Positions 34,208 through 46,150 of a DNA stretch of 64,000 bases are shown piece after piece. The DNA is taken from contig OX375882.1 of assembly GCA_947359465.1 (NCBI GenBank), forward strand, positions 52,209,509-52,273,508, written 5' to 3'. The translations under genes were made by a program, and so were the position numbers. Origin of the DNA: Metellina segmentata. Its lineage: Eukaryota > Arthropoda > Arachnida > Araneae > Tetragnathidae. The number at the start of each line of letters is the position of its first letter. Within the stretch, counting starts at the first letter, position 1. Under the pieces are notes generated by a model that had not been told where the DNA came from, did no database searches, and worked only from the letters and a program-made list of their open reading frames with translations.

Positions 34208-34609
34208 GTTGTCTCAGTACCACACAGATAATCATAACTTTTCCATCAAATGCGTTTTTTTTTGTTTCCCGACAGGAACATAGAAGGAGAAAATGAAAGA
34301 ATATATCCCTGCTCCGACATTTGGTGAACATGTAACCATTCAGGTTCGGGAAATAGAATATAGATAATCTCAAGGTCCAGGATCTTTCAACTCTCCTGAG
34401 GAAACTGACTCAGATCGTTATTATATACATTGATTAGGGACATTGTAAGACCTCTGACAAAAGCACTGATAATTTCTAACTTTACCTCTATGTATATGGT
34501 TTTGGCACTTTCCAGCACCAAACCGTTGAATTTTTTAATCAGTTTACCGGAGGCTCGTGAAAATCAAAGACATTGCCCCTCAGTGATTCCTCCAACATTA
34601 ATGTGAACC

Positions 34610-34935
34610 TGCACCACCTAGCCTTCCTAAAATTCTAAGAAGTCTTCGCCATTCCATCTATCTTTAACGATCCTGATTTTACAAAAAAGAACTAGACAAT
34701 GCCAGTCAAAAAAATTTTTATTCGTTTTCCTTCTCTTTGTTTGAATCATTTGATCGCTGGAAACGGAATTTGTGATCTTTCGTTCGCGAAGGTCAAATTC
34801 TTATGGGAAAAATATAAGTTAAAATTTAAAAATTATTTATTTAAAGAAAATCATATTTTTAGGTATCGATCTAAGGTAAAATGTTCCGCAGATTTCAAAT
34901 CCGTTGAAGTTTTTACTAGTTCTTTTATGATCTAG
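34610..34935. repeat. Dispersed repeat shared with 44865-45070
   Basis: CGCAGATTTCAAATCCGTTG, CTATCTTTARCGATYC and GCCAGTCAA / CCCAGTCAA blocks occur in both places in altered order. Nature unknown. Confidence 0.45.
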
Positions 34936-35937
34936 GAGATGGCTGGATTTTTTAGATAAACCACATTTGGTCCGTTCTGGCGTGAATGGTTTTAACAAAA
35001 CGGGGTAGAAACAGCCTTCACCTAGTAAAATAAAAAATTGTGGGATGATCCATTCTGGCGTTCAACGCCTCATATGAGAAGTCAAGTCACCTTGTATATT
35101 TAGCAACCTATTTTACATATATATTTGTCTTGTACAAATCATGTTGAGGATAAGATATCTTGGAAATAAAAGCAAAAGGGGCTCAAGAGGTTCGGCCATC
35201 AAACACTTCTGACTTCCAATATAGTATGTATATTTGTTTTATGCTGATCATGTTATTTTTTTACTTGACGTTGGTCTTTATAGTGTTTGGAGAAGCTTGG
35301 ACAAATATTTCCCTAGAGTCAAAAGACTCAAAACCCACCAACAGATCATATGGGAAGGGGGAGACCCTGTAAATAAAAGGAAAGGGAACTCAAGGGTATA
35401 ATCCCCAAGTCTTACAATATCACAACAAGTCACTCTGCGTGTTTGTTAACATATGGGTAGTTTTCAAAAGGTGTGACAAGACACATTTCATAACTTTAAG
35501 CTTTGAGAGAAAATAAATTTAATTCTTAAAATTAATTTTTCTTTTCTCAATGGGTTTTTAATAAGATAAGAATTAGTATCATTTATTATAATAGTTTGGT
35601 GTAAATATCCTTAAAATTAAATTCTTTAGCTACAAATGTCGGATTTTGGACACCTATTATGTTAACTGATACAGTACATCACAAAGAAAATAAATTCTAA
35701 TGTGTTTTCCAGACTTGCAGAAAAAATAAATAAATGAATAGAGTTATAAGGATAGTTGGTTTACTATTTTGATCAGTAGATGGCATCATTAGTTTAAAAT
35801 TTTGAAGAATTAACAAAGAAACAATACTAAAGCCATCAGCATGTTTCGCGATGTCCAAAAGTAACGATCGAAATAGCTCTGTACCTGAAGCAAAAAATAT
35901 GTTATTAGGTACTTTAAACTGCAATTATTTGTCTTAT
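34936..35937. other. No gene recognised; one exon-like frame on the minus strand
   Basis: TTTTTTGCTTCAG on the minus strand (about 35907-35895) is a good splice-acceptor context and precedes TELFRSLLLDIAKHADGFSI and VSLLILQNFKLMMPSTDQ, a frame of about 60 codons ending at 35697. No family is recognised. It lies next to the duplicated segment and could be a neighbouring exon of the same unknown gene. Confidence 0.25.
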
Positions 35938-36486
35938 TATTGGAAACAGCTTTAAAATCTGTGAAGTTTGGGGTCGAAACAGTGAAAGTTTTTTCTATAC
36001 TTATATTTACATTTGTTAAACTCACAATTCCTGCTGTTTGTTTTCGAAATAAATAAACGAAAACTTTTAATTATATTGGTATGCAACAAATTCGCCATAA
36101 AATTTCATGTATAGTCCCGTTTCAGAATAATTTTCATTAAACTTGAAATTTTTAGTCCAAAGAATTCCTTATTCTTAAGGTAGCGTTTCTCATGCAATTT
36201 GTAATTCGATCTACCTCCAAAATGTTAAGAAATAAATAACCTGTGAGTAAATCACACTGGAAGTAAAAATGCTATCTCGATAAATTTTCAAAATTTAATA
36301 AAGCTTTCTACATTGTCTAAAGATTTAATCATAGGTTAACAGCAATTCACTCACAGAATGAAAATTTAATTTTTTTGTGGGTTGAAAACCTTCTACGATC
36401 GAACATACCATGAGACATAATGTATAATGTAAATTGTATGTAGAATAAATGTAACTTCATTAAAGAAACTTTTCACGCACAGCGAA

Positions 36487-36729
36487 CTCTCATAAGGAAA
36501 ATGGGATGAAAAGAGTTAGCGAGCAAGAGGCGAAGACCTCGCTGTGACGTCATGGATTGGAAAGTGAAATCAGGATTATATGTATTATTAAGATAGTTTT
36601 GCCGTGGAAGGAGATCGACTCTGCGAAAAGAGTATTGTTTTGCGAAGCAAAGCAAGTGGGATTGGATAGTAATCCCCTTGGGTTGGAGAGCGTTGGCGAA
36701 CAGTGGGTGGAGTCCCCTTGTTAGTTTAA
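36487..36729 (+). repeat. Hairpin-chain repeat copy inside duplication copy B
   Basis: GACCTCGCTGTGACGTCATG, GGAAAGTGAAATCAG, TTGTTTTGC-GAA-GCAAAGCAA and the terminal GAGTCCCCTTGTTAGTTTAA parallel the 63300-63560 copy. TGACGTCA at 36545-36552 is intact; several stems are mutated. Copy A has unrelated sequence at this point. Confidence 0.7.
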
Positions 36730-37114
36730 ATCGAAGCAAATACTTGATTTTAAAACATAAAATCCTGCATATAAAGTAATGACGTAATACAATAATTTAT
36801 ATTCATAGGAGGAGGTTCTTAAACATTTAAGGTTTTTATTATTTAATTAGATTTTTCCATGCCTTTAAGTGGATTTAATGTTATAATATGATTTAAATTG
36901 AACTTATTTTAATAAAATTCGTGCTTAAAAAAATTTATTGAATTGAATTCCATATGGGGACAACGAAGCGAGTCTAGCTTTAGATAAATTAGTTGAATGA
37001 GAATAAAAATTTTATTTTGGAAAACACACTCTCACACAAAGTAAATAAATATTCAAGTTAATATAAATAAATATATGATAAACTGCTGTTCAATTCTTTT
37101 ATTAAATTCAATTA

Positions 37115-37815
37115 TGTATTCAAATAAACATCATCACATAAAATGGTATTCATGTCCAAAAACCTATTTCTGCATTCCTGATACCATTTCTAGTTCAGAG
37201 GACAATTAGGATCCACTAAGACGGAAAGTACTAGGTGGAGATGATGAGACCATCCCTTTTATTTACACACTCATCTTCCTCATTGCTTAACTTACACAAA
37301 TGCATATTTTTTAGATATATTGTACAGCTTTAATATTTATAATACATGCAATGAAGATTTAAATTCTTAAGCATATAAACTTCATGTTGGGATGAAAAAG
37401 TGGAAAAAGCGACGCCTTCTTTTATGCTTCTTACTAAACGCGCTATAAAGAAATGTATAAAGCACTAAGTGTTCTAATAAATATCATGAAATCAAAAGGT
37501 AGTCATGTCCAAGATCCTACTCCTGCACTAATGGTGCCAGTTCTAGTTTAGGTGACTATTAAGGTCTACTAGGACGGGAAGTACTAGGTGGAGATGATGA
37601 TTCTCTTCCGTCTGTTTACACACTCATGTTCCTCATTGCTGAACTTACAAAATTGTATATTTTTTAGATTTATTGTACAGCGTTAATATTTATGATACAT
37701 AATATGCAATGAAGATTTAATTTCCTAAGCATATGACCTTCATACTAAAAAGCACGATTGAAAAAAATTAAGCTTTCTTTCACGCTTCTTTCCAAATGCA
37801 CTATAATGAATCTTA
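37115..37815. repeat. Local tandem duplication within copy B
   Basis: Two units of about 350 bp (37115-37465, 37466-37815), each with AATAAAYATCAT, TAGTACTAGGTGGAGATGATG-like sequence and TTACACACTCATSTTCCTCA. Copy A has a single unit at 23937-24270. The second unit is closer to copy A than the first. Confidence 0.8.
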
Positions 37816-38401
37816 TACAATTTTATTTTGTGTGGACCTTGTTTAAACAAAGTCTATTTTATTTACACTGTGATTTACCACTAATTCATTTATGAAATAC
37901 CATTAAGATATTCCTATTGTCTTAAGTACTCACAAGGACTACGATCTTAACATCTATCGAAATATCAATTTAATTTTGACCTTAACCTAGCACCAGCAAA
38001 CACATTAACAATGTGTTATTAAACACATTAAAGAGTATAATCCAGCACGACGATTTATTGCACACCTGCAGTTCTAGCAAACGTGTCTTCTTTGTACTCA
38101 GCACTCAGCAAATTTTTCAATGAAAGCCTCTTCAGTATTGGAAATCATGTACAATTGCATTCTTAAAAGTTTAAAACCAGCCCCGAAAAGCACTTCCATA
38201 ATTTATCACAGATGTCAAGAGCAATTCGCACATATATTGCGGATTAGGAAAATGTATTCATGGCTTAGCAAATGCAGATCGTGATTGAATAATATTCACT
38301 TGTTCATAGAATAGAGGCACCAGTTTTACAGTCACTTGAATTTTATCATATGACCTGATGTCTAACTATTTTATTTAATTTTAACCCTACAAGTAGTTTT
38401 G

Positions 38402-38404
<3 letters not shown>

Positions 38405-38440
<36 letters not shown>
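38405..38440. repeat. (AT)n microsatellite
   Basis: About 17 AT units, at the place where copy A carries the DD36E transposon. Confidence 0.95.
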
Positions 38441-38443
<3 letters not shown>

Positions 38444-38557
38444 CTGACCAATTTTCTAGTGATGAAATATATCGCCATAAAGATACTGTCGATTTTTTAA
38501 TGATGATGATATCACGATCTGATTAATTCTAATGAAGAGATATCTCGTTCATAAAGA

Positions 38558-38877
38558 ACGGAACGGAACGGACGTATCAATTACGGAGTACCTTGCAGAG
38601 AACTGCGAACCTCCACATCAGAATTAATGAGGAATTTAATGATTGTAAACTAGACAATGGAGGAAGAAAGTTAAAGGGAGTGGCAATGCACTATGAGAAA
38701 GGTAAATAATTAATATAGATGGTAGAGTTTAATAATTGATACAATTAGGAGTCCAATTCACGTTCCAAAGATGAGGGGAGACAGAGAGGAGGGGCGACCA
38801 ATCAGTACCGAAAAGAAAGTGGCGAAATGCATAAGCTGTGGTGTTGATTTGGGGGGTAATGGTAAAAATAGGGTAAG
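38558..38877 (+). mobile_element. 320-bp insertion flanked by a 12-bp direct repeat
   Basis: CGTTCATAAAGA stands at 38546-38557 and again at 38878-38889; copy A of the duplication has neither the insert nor the second repeat. The interior is not like the SINE family. It begins with (ACGGA)n-like repeats and ends GGTAAAAATAGGGTAAG. The class is unknown. Confidence 0.6.
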
Positions 38878-38926
38878 CGTTCATAAAGATCTGCACACGG
38901 ATTTGCTAATGATTAGATCCTCGTAA
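38771..38926 (+). other. Short open frame with a CxxC motif, mostly inside the 320-bp insertion
   Basis: 51 codons starting MRGDREEGRPISTEKKVAKC, then CISCGVDLGGNGKNRVSVHKD and a stop at 38924-38926. Composition is more protein-like than the surroundings (basic start, CxxC, charged end). It crosses the right-hand direct repeat. No family is recognised; it may be an exon fragment of a captured gene or transposon. Confidence 0.25.
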
Positions 38927-39529
38927 AACCAACAACCGGGAGGAGAGTTTAAAAGTATCGTTCACCTTCTTTCAACAAATTGCTGACGAGCTTAATTAGA
39001 ACGGAGAGAACCGTATTTCTATTTATAACTATATGTCATTTCTAAGATCTAAGTTATATAGTTGTTAAGCATTAGTTTTTATGCTTCTATATTTCTGGAT
39101 CTTTGACATGAATAAGAACAAAAGAGCACACATTCCACAAAATCCTGCCATAGAGCAGTACAGCCCTACATATGACCCCAGATTCTCCCTGAAATATCCT
39201 GAAAAGTAAACAAAATTAGTAAGAATAAAACAACAAAATATATCATACTCACTGTTTGCAAAAAAGCCTTCTCTAGATCAAAAAAAAAAAAAATTCTTAT
39301 TTACTATAGAAACGTCTTTTGTGCAAATTCCAAGGTTAAGTATACCACACTTTACTTTCGTTTTATATTTAGATAACGCGAAGTAACACTCTCCAAGCGA
39401 ATCGCTAACCTTAATTGAAGTGAGAAAACGATTTAGGAATGTCCACCGATTGAGATTTTACCATGGTTAACGACTATGGTTAGGTAAGATAATCATGATC
39501 TTGAGAAGCCGCTTTCAAATAACAGTTAT

Positions 39530-40770
39530 GATGTATTACCTAATATCATAGCATAGAACGTTCTGGAAAGAAAACACTGCGAATCAAAATTATGTGATAG
39601 TTAACAAATGTGTTATAAGTTTTCACTTAAAACCATTCGTTTGATACATTTTAATAAATAATTTATGTACTAAATAATGATAATCCTCTTTTAGCTGTAA
39701 CATCTACCCAACTCCCAAGCTTTATAACAATTTCTATCAAGTTTTGTGATGAGTGAATTGCTTAATCGGTAATTTGAATGGATTCCAACACTAACTGTAT
39801 TTAAAAGTTACAAGCAGTCGATAAATGGTTTCACAGCCTAATAAAACTTCATTTTTAAATGATTTTAGTCATTAATTATACTTTGGAGACATATTTTAGA
39901 GATATCAACAAGTTAACTCTATAGATTTAGTGCTTGTAGTACTGAATTTTAGAGTTGTCTGCACTAAAAATAATTTTCTTATAACTATGTTTTAAAAAAA
40001 TTGTAACGTAGATTACCAATACTATTTGAAATTCATACTTGGGATATACGTATACCAAATACGATGAGTAATTTGAAACATATTGTGAAAAAAGTTTCTT
40101 ATTTTATCTTGGTAAAGTGACTAAAAATTAATATTTTAGGAGTAACAATTATTTTATATCAGCGGTCTCAAGGTCAGACTTAGCAGAACTATATTTGAGT
40201 TTTGAACATAAAGTATTTCATATACATACAGGGTTGTCAGAATGGAATTTCCCCTTATACACGAGCCGCTAATCAAAGTGATTCTCAACGAATCAGAAAT
40301 TTATTCAAAATTCCAAGGCATACACTCGAAAGATTTATGTAGATAACAAGAATAGTGCAATCACAGTTGCAAATATAGTTAACAAAATTCGAATAGGAGC
40401 AGCTAATTTGTTTTATCCTAATTTGATCGCCACAGTGAAAAACCAAAAATGGCGTTGAAGATGCACATTTTGCTCTAAAAATGACTGCACAAGGACAATG
40501 TCATAGAAGGTATAAACAACAAAAGAGGAAAATCAACAGTCAGTAGTGATAATGCACGTACTTTTCATAAATCTCAAGAAACTATTACTAAACGTCAATC
40601 AGAACGAGCATTTGATTTTTAGTCAAAATTATTTTCATGCTATCTATTCCTTTCTGTCGCTGATACTCATATTTAACAGCGTTCTTGGACAGTCTATTTG
40701 AAGCAATGCATTGAATTCAGACTTTGTACCAGAAGGTAGTGGGATACCAGGGTGTCCGCATGACTTGGGT
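39530..40770. other. AT-rich DNA without a recognisable gene
   Basis: No domain-bearing frame seen on either strand. Confidence 0.5.
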
Positions 40771-40785
40771 TAAAGATCACGTAGG

Positions 40786-41003
40786 CTACCGAAGGAACGA
40801 GGATTCCAAAATGGCTACCGAAGGAACGAGGATTCCAAAATGGCTACCGAAGGAACGAGAATTCCAAAATGGCTACCGAAGGAACGAGAATTCCAAAATG
40901 GCTACCGAAGGAACGAGGATTCCAAAATGGCTACCGAAGGAACGAGAATTTCAAAATGGCTACCGAAGGAACAAGGATTCCAAAATGGCTACCAAGAGTA
41001 TGG
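40786..41003. repeat. 29-bp minisatellite, seven full units and a partial one
   Basis: The unit is CTACCGAAGGAACGAGGATT + CCAAAATGG, with one or two substitutions among units. Because 29 is not a multiple of three, the repeat translates in rotation through three frames (TEGTRIPKW, LPKEREFQNG, YRRNEDSKMA), all open. The resulting 149-codon plus frame (40724-41173) is therefore an artefact unless other evidence appears. Confidence 0.95.
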
Positions 41004-41935
41004 TAGTCCACTTAACGATGCAGAGATCTAACTTATCTGTGACAAAAATGTCGTATGACATTATATTCGAAAGGTCGGCAAACTTCAGAGTAATGTCGAT
41101 TTACAATACAATTCTTTTCAACGCCAAATCTCAAATGCATCCGTACGACCACTTTGCACAGTCCAACTATTGAGTAAAAACATAAACTTTCCGGAATATT
41201 TCTTCTGTATGGGATATCTGACGTAGGACACCTGCTTATATGGAGAAGTTTGGGGATTCTATTCACTGCATGCTTGACAGCAGCAGTCTTGCGACGCACC
41301 TCTAAGAAGAAATTGGATTCATTAGAGATCGACCCAGCAACATTATACATCACCGAAATGTCACCGAGTGATCCACCGCTTGGGTATATGCGTGTGGAAG
41401 TTGACTCCTAGCACTCCGCCGAGGGTACAGAGAACGGCTCAGACACCTGAAGAATGACAAGGCGTGTAGGTTAAAGCAAGTATATACATAGACGGTCTCA
41501 GGAATAAGACATAGATTCCAGTGTAGGAATCACGTTAGACGTGCAAGCTAAAAGCGAAGCCAAGCTATAAATGGCAAATAGGAATAAGGTCCTATCCATC
41601 CCCCGTTTAAAGGCAACGATTATGTTTTGAAGAAGACCTATCTTCAGTGATAGGTGCACAATCTGAAACTTTCCAGCCTGCTGTAGGCAAGCCGATATCT
41701 GACTTTCGTTTTCACAACGATCAATTAAAAAACATATATCGAAAATTACTATACAGACCCTCTTTCACACCCTTTCGGGCCTTCTCTATATCCATAATGC
41801 TTCAGCTTGTTGGGGCAGAGGTGCTTCGCCCCGCAGTAAAAAGTTGATTTTAGAACAATAGATACATTTTTAACGCCACATTTGGTTGACCTTAGAATAA
41901 TTTCAGTTACGTTTATTCCTATAAATCATATTTCT
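41004..41935. other. No gene recognised
   Basis: A 106-codon minus frame (41353-41033) and a 66-codon plus frame (41647-41847) have no known domain. The expected last exon of the transporter at 42598-47831 was sought here and not found. Confidence 0.4.
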
Positions 41936-41936
41936 T

Positions 41937-42050
41937 AAACTAGGGGGCCCGCTCCCAGCTCGCTGACGCTCGCCAACTCCCGGAGGATTGCTTCGCAATC
42001 CGCATTGGATCGCTGCGCGAACAATAGCTCGCTACGCTCGCATCAATGAA
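41937..42050 (-). repeat. Hairpin-chain repeat, reversed copy
   Basis: Starts AAACTAGGGGGCCCGCTCCC, then GGATTGC-TTC-GCAATCC (41985-42001), a perfect hairpin, and GATCGCTGCGCGA. Reversed, its order of blocks matches the end of the 63272-63557 copy, including the terminal CCCCCTAGTTTAA. Confidence 0.75.
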
Positions 42051-42597
42051 GACATGTGTCCTAGCAAAAGAAATTGTTTACAAAATATAATATTCCAAAA
42101 AAATATTTTTCAAATCTAAATTTTTTGCTGTTTTTTAGAAAAGATGTATACAGTACCTCTAAAATCTGAATTCAAATGAAAACTTTGAGCAAATTTTGAC
42201 TCGAAATGTGAGCGCTGATTTGGAAATTGAATACCCAGCATGTTGTTTGTATGTACATTTACCCCTGCACTTGAGCCACCCACGCTTTTTCATTGAGTTT
42301 GTAGTCGAAAGTTGTAGTGCAAGCGTCTTGTTGAACTATAATTGTTGACCCTGAAAATGATCTTTTACTAAATGTCCCTGAAAAGATCCTCCGATTTATT
42401 TGATTTCTATTATTAACTGCACAGCTCGACTAAAATTCATTTTTTCCAATAAAATTTCATCCGATAACGCAATAAATTCAATTGAAGCGCGAGGCTTCGT
42501 GATAAACAAACAATCGCACAATGTTGCCAAAACGCGATAACTAATAACGTCTTTTTTGCGTGCCACGTAAGAGAATTATATATATAGATCAACATAC

Positions 42598-43806
42598 CTA
42601 TGAGTGGTGAAATGATAAAGCTGATTGGTAGAAACAGAAGGAACCTTGACGACAAGGCCATTATCTTCATATCGCCATCAAAGTTTTGAGAAATCATAGT
42701 TGGGAACAAGGGTTGAAGATTACCAATTGCATATGAAATAACCAAATAGGTAATCGTCAGTCCATGCATATCCGAGCTCAGAGTCAGTGCGAAGAAACTG
42801 GATCCACAGACCAAGTACAAAATAGTTGTGAAATTCGATAGAGACATGAAACCTCTATCAGTCACCCAACCAAGACTGATACGACCAATCAAATCACTGA
42901 CCGCTCCCACTGCTATTACAATCGTAGCTTCTTTCAGAGTGAAACCTTTGTCAATCACATAGTCTCCTATAGTGGTGGTGATTAAAATTAAAAGCCCTAG
43001 AAATGAGCTCTGTGCAAATGCAATCAAGAGAAATATAGGATCAACGAAAACGCGAATAGTTTCCAAAATATTTGTTTCTTTCTTACAAATAGGTGGAGTA
43101 CAAGGAATGTTCTTTGAATTCGTAATTTGATATTCCACTGGTTCATTTCTAAGTGTGGGCGGAATTTCATTAATCCTATCTTCTTTTTGGATTGATTTGA
43201 TATGTCCAGGCCTAGAGTCCTTCAATTTATCACTTTGCAAAACATCCTCTAAGTCTTCTGAGTTTAGATTCTTCAAGATAGATGCGGAAAATTCTTGTGA
43301 ACTATTAGTGAGAGACATACTACAATCATATGAATCAACTTTCGGATTGTATTTTGTTTCCACCCATTCTGATTTCGATGGTTCTATTAGGCCTTCGATT
43401 GAGAATGCAATAGTTGAGTCTGATGTGCTATATTTATATATTTTATCGTTATCCAAGCCTTCCTTTGTGCGTTCAATGTTTCTTTGTAAGGTGCTTTGCT
43501 GTTGCAAAGCCCCAACACTCATTACTGACTCTTTTTTCAAATAATTTTTCCTGTTTGATATTTTCGTTCGAGATCCTGAATCCGTCAGGAGCATTACAGC
43601 AGGAACAGAATGAAGGGCAATGGCAGAAATAAGTAGAAAAGTCCCTGATAGCTTATACTCATGAAATAAAGGTTCGCATATGACGGTATATACAATTCCT
43701 CCAATCGATGCACCTGCTAATGAAATTCCGTTTGCAACGGTACCGTCATTTTTGTAATGGCAGTTTACACTTATAGTCACCATATTGATTAGTCCATTGC
43801 CAAAAC
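42598..43806 (-). CDS. Monocarboxylate transporter-like (SLC16, MFS) exon 3
   Basis: On the minus strand the exon starts after an AG at 43808-43807 and ends before GT at 42597-42596 (CATAG|GTATGT). The reading is FGNGLINMVTISVNCHY (MFS helix 4 region), NGISLAGASIGGIVYTVI, a helix 6 ending HSVPAVMLL, a long polar loop of about 170 residues, then helices 7-11: DPIFLLIAFAQSSFLGLLIL, KEATIVIAVGAVSDLIGRIS with LGWVTDRGF, and NLQPLFPTMI. A DLIGR..LGW.TDRG block after helix 8 is typical of SLC16 carriers. These are plasma-membrane carriers of monocarboxylates or related solutes, often proton-linked; the substrate here is unknown. The open frame beyond 42598 to 42437 is intron. The last exon (helix 12 and tail) lies further left and was not identified. 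Confidence 0.88.
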
Positions 43807-44477
43807 CTGTAAATACATGGTTTGTAAGAACACATAAATTAATACCTTATATTTAAAATAATGCAAAATAATATATATCGCAAATTTAAACAATAGTTGT
43901 TTGAGATGTGTATAGTTTTCGTCTTAAGAATTGATGCAAGTTAAAACCCAAACATGAGAAGCCTTTTTTGTTCTCAGAATATGAATTCTAGTAAATGTAC
44001 TATATTGATTTCACATCAGTTTTCTAATGCATTCATGGGTTTGTTGAAAGAACTAAAGGACCAATAGAAAGAATATACTTACAAATGTTAAAACATTTTC
44101 TTATGTTATTCCTATAGTATCCGGTAAAATCAATTTCAGGTAAAATCGGTTCTGACATGTCTGCGTATTTGTATATAACTTTCACAAGATTATATCTGTC
44201 TGTTTCCCATTACATTAAGTGTTTTGTTCAAGTTAGATTGATTATTGGGTTTTATGGTTCAAGGTCCAAAAAAGAACACTCTGTACTTGGTAAAAGTCAG
44301 ACGTATATTGATATTAAAATTAGAAGAAACGTTCAATGTTCATTTTGATATTTCAGCTGTTTTGAAGAGAAATTATCAGATAGATATGTCTATGCCGTAC
44401 TTTAAGCGTAGGGTAGGATTCAGCCAAAATAAATCTTAATATTTTTCTAATTATATTTTATAACTAAATTTTTTTAC
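43807..44477 (-). other. Intron 2 of the transporter gene
   Basis: GT-AG intron of 671 bp, AT-rich. Plus-strand frames at 44157-44439 in it have no recognised domain. Confidence 0.8.
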
Positions 44478-44621
44478 CCGATAGTACTCCCCAGCAGAGA
44501 ATTACAGTATATATGTCCTCAGCAAAGAAGCATAGTGCCATTCCGAGAGATGACAGAAAGCAACCAAGCATTATTAGACGATTTAATCTAAATTTGCAAG
44601 CAAGATATCCAGTTATAGGAC
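44478..44621 (-). CDS. Monocarboxylate transporter-like exon 2
   Basis: 144 bases on the minus strand between TTTTTTCCAG and GTAAAA. It reads PITGYLACKFRLNRLIMLGC, FLSSLGMALCFFAEDIYTVI and LCWGVLSG, covering MFS helices 2 and 3 with the short basic loop between them. The exon starts with two bases (GT) that complete a Gly codon begun in exon 1 and ends with one base completed by GT of exon 3, so both junctions keep the frame and give Gly. The exon is too short to stand out as an open frame and was found from the phase of its neighbours. Confidence 0.88.
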
Positions 44622-45094
44622 CTGGAAAAAAGAAACATCTTTATTACACAACATTCAATGGATTTATATTCAGATGTTCATAAAACTGGCACCCGCCGTT
44701 GTGACTATAGCCTCTTAGACTATGGCAATTTTTTAAGAGCACTTGAGGACAGCGCCCTCTACAGTATGTGGGAGTCACCACTCCCCATGCTTACACAACC
44801 TTTACAATATATAAGAAACTAAATTTCAAAACCGTTGAAGATATATTCAATTAAACCATACTTTTAGGAATCAATCTGTAGAAAAATTTTCCGCAGATTT
44901 CAAATCCGTTGAAATTTGTAATCTATCTTTAGCGATTCCGATTTTACGAAAAAAAACGTAACAATCCCAGTCAATATGCTTTTTATTTCATGCTCTCATT
45001 CGCGGAAATGGACTGGGACAGGAAATATAATCTGTTTTTTTTTTTTATACGTGAAGGACAGAATATGCAATTAGTTTTTTTTTTTTTTTGGCAT

Positions 45095-45535
45095 GAGAAA
45101 GTTCACGTGGCGTCACAATTTCTTGCGAAAATATAAAAGGTTATTGGGGTAGAAAAAGTCCAGATTCGTGTGTTTGTTCTTTTCTCCGTTAAAAACGTGT
45201 TTAAAAAACCAGGTAAAAATATTTTCTAATATAAAAAAATTTTTCTCCGCGTTCTGCTGTGGAAAAAACCTTGGCATAATTCCAAACAACGACTGCAAGT
45301 TTACATGAGTAGAAAAAGTTCTCAGCGTTTGAAAAACCGATGGAGAATAAAAATATTAAATTCATTTAAAAATCTTCTAGATTAAATTTTAAAATTCACT
45401 GCGACCCAAAATTTGCAAAATATTTGGACTATATGTGTGCCAAATCTCATTGCTGTAAGTGCCATAGAATCGTCAGGATTTTGTGGCAAGAAACAGGCAA
45501 ACAAACATTTCCTGTTATAATATCAGAGATTTAAC
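45095..45535. repeat. Dispersed repeat, internal part
   Basis: CACGTGGCGTCACAATTTCT-like start parallels 8372-8395. TCTAGATTAAATTTTAAAATTC, given here as two blocks (TCTAGATTAAATTTT, AAAATTC), then ATGTGTGCCAAATCTCATTG and GCCATAGAATCGTCAGG parallel the foldback's outer right arm (13795-13900). It appears to join the two families: hairpin head and ATTTCATTA/CGTCAGG tail may be ends of one element. Confidence 0.45.
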
Positions 45536-46023
45536 ACTAAATTTAGAAGAAAAACAGAAGGGTAGGTGAAGTTAGAAATGAAAGGGTGGAAAGATCTTGG
45601 GTCAGTGATGCGTACCTAATGAAGATATGACCGTTAGGGCTGTCGTTTGAACCCAAACCAGAGAGATTGGGGAACAGAGTAGAGGAATGAGAGCATAAAA
45701 GATAGCTTGAGTATCCCGAGATTGCGACTTTCGTGTTTAATAAAGACAATTAAACCCTATTCAAAAAGAAAAGGTAACTAGAGTACTTTGGGTCCGCGTG
45801 CACCTCTAAAAAGTAAATGTGGCTCTGAGAGTGAAGACGAAGAATAAAATGAATCCCATTCAAGAAAACACTGAAAAACTACTTTCTATGAAAAAGGAAA
45901 ACTATTATATATTTTTCTTTTCAAAATTATTTATTAATTTTGAACCGATTTTTATCAATATATTTTTTTAATTTCACTTGCGTGAAAATCCAACGATTGT
46001 TATTTGATAAATTTAAATTACCA

Positions 46024-46150
46024 AATCGTGATCAAAACTACGTGTGGTTATCCTCGGATCTTTCCCTTCGGGTATGATTCTGGGACATTGCCAATAGCCC
46101 TCAGTGTTGCGCCAGCGCGACGTTAATTAACCGGTTACATTAAATTACCA
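46024..46150 (+). repeat. SINE 3'-end fragment
   Basis: TTATCCTCGGATCTTTCCCT, TGCCAATAGCCC, GCGACGTTAATTAA: tail half of the SINE family. Confidence 0.65.

Larger units (their letters stand above)
35938..38403. repeat. Segmental duplication, copy B (left part)
   Basis: Counterpart of 22935-24912. It differs by a hairpin repeat (36487-36729) absent from copy A and by a local tandem duplication of about 350 bp (next entries). Confidence 0.85.
38441..39520. repeat. Segmental duplication, copy B (right part)
   Basis: Counterpart of 26131-26920, lengthened by a 320-bp insertion at 38558-38877. Confidence 0.8.

Noticed and set aside
40724..41173. 149-codon repetitive protein
   Set aside because: Explained by a 29-bp minisatellite with no stops in any forward frame; no splice, start or homology support.
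42437..42597. C-terminal 54 codons of the long minus-strand frame as transporter tail
   Set aside because: A strong donor (CATAG|GTATGT) ends the exon at 42598; the residues beyond do not resemble helix 12 and the phase matches the other introns.
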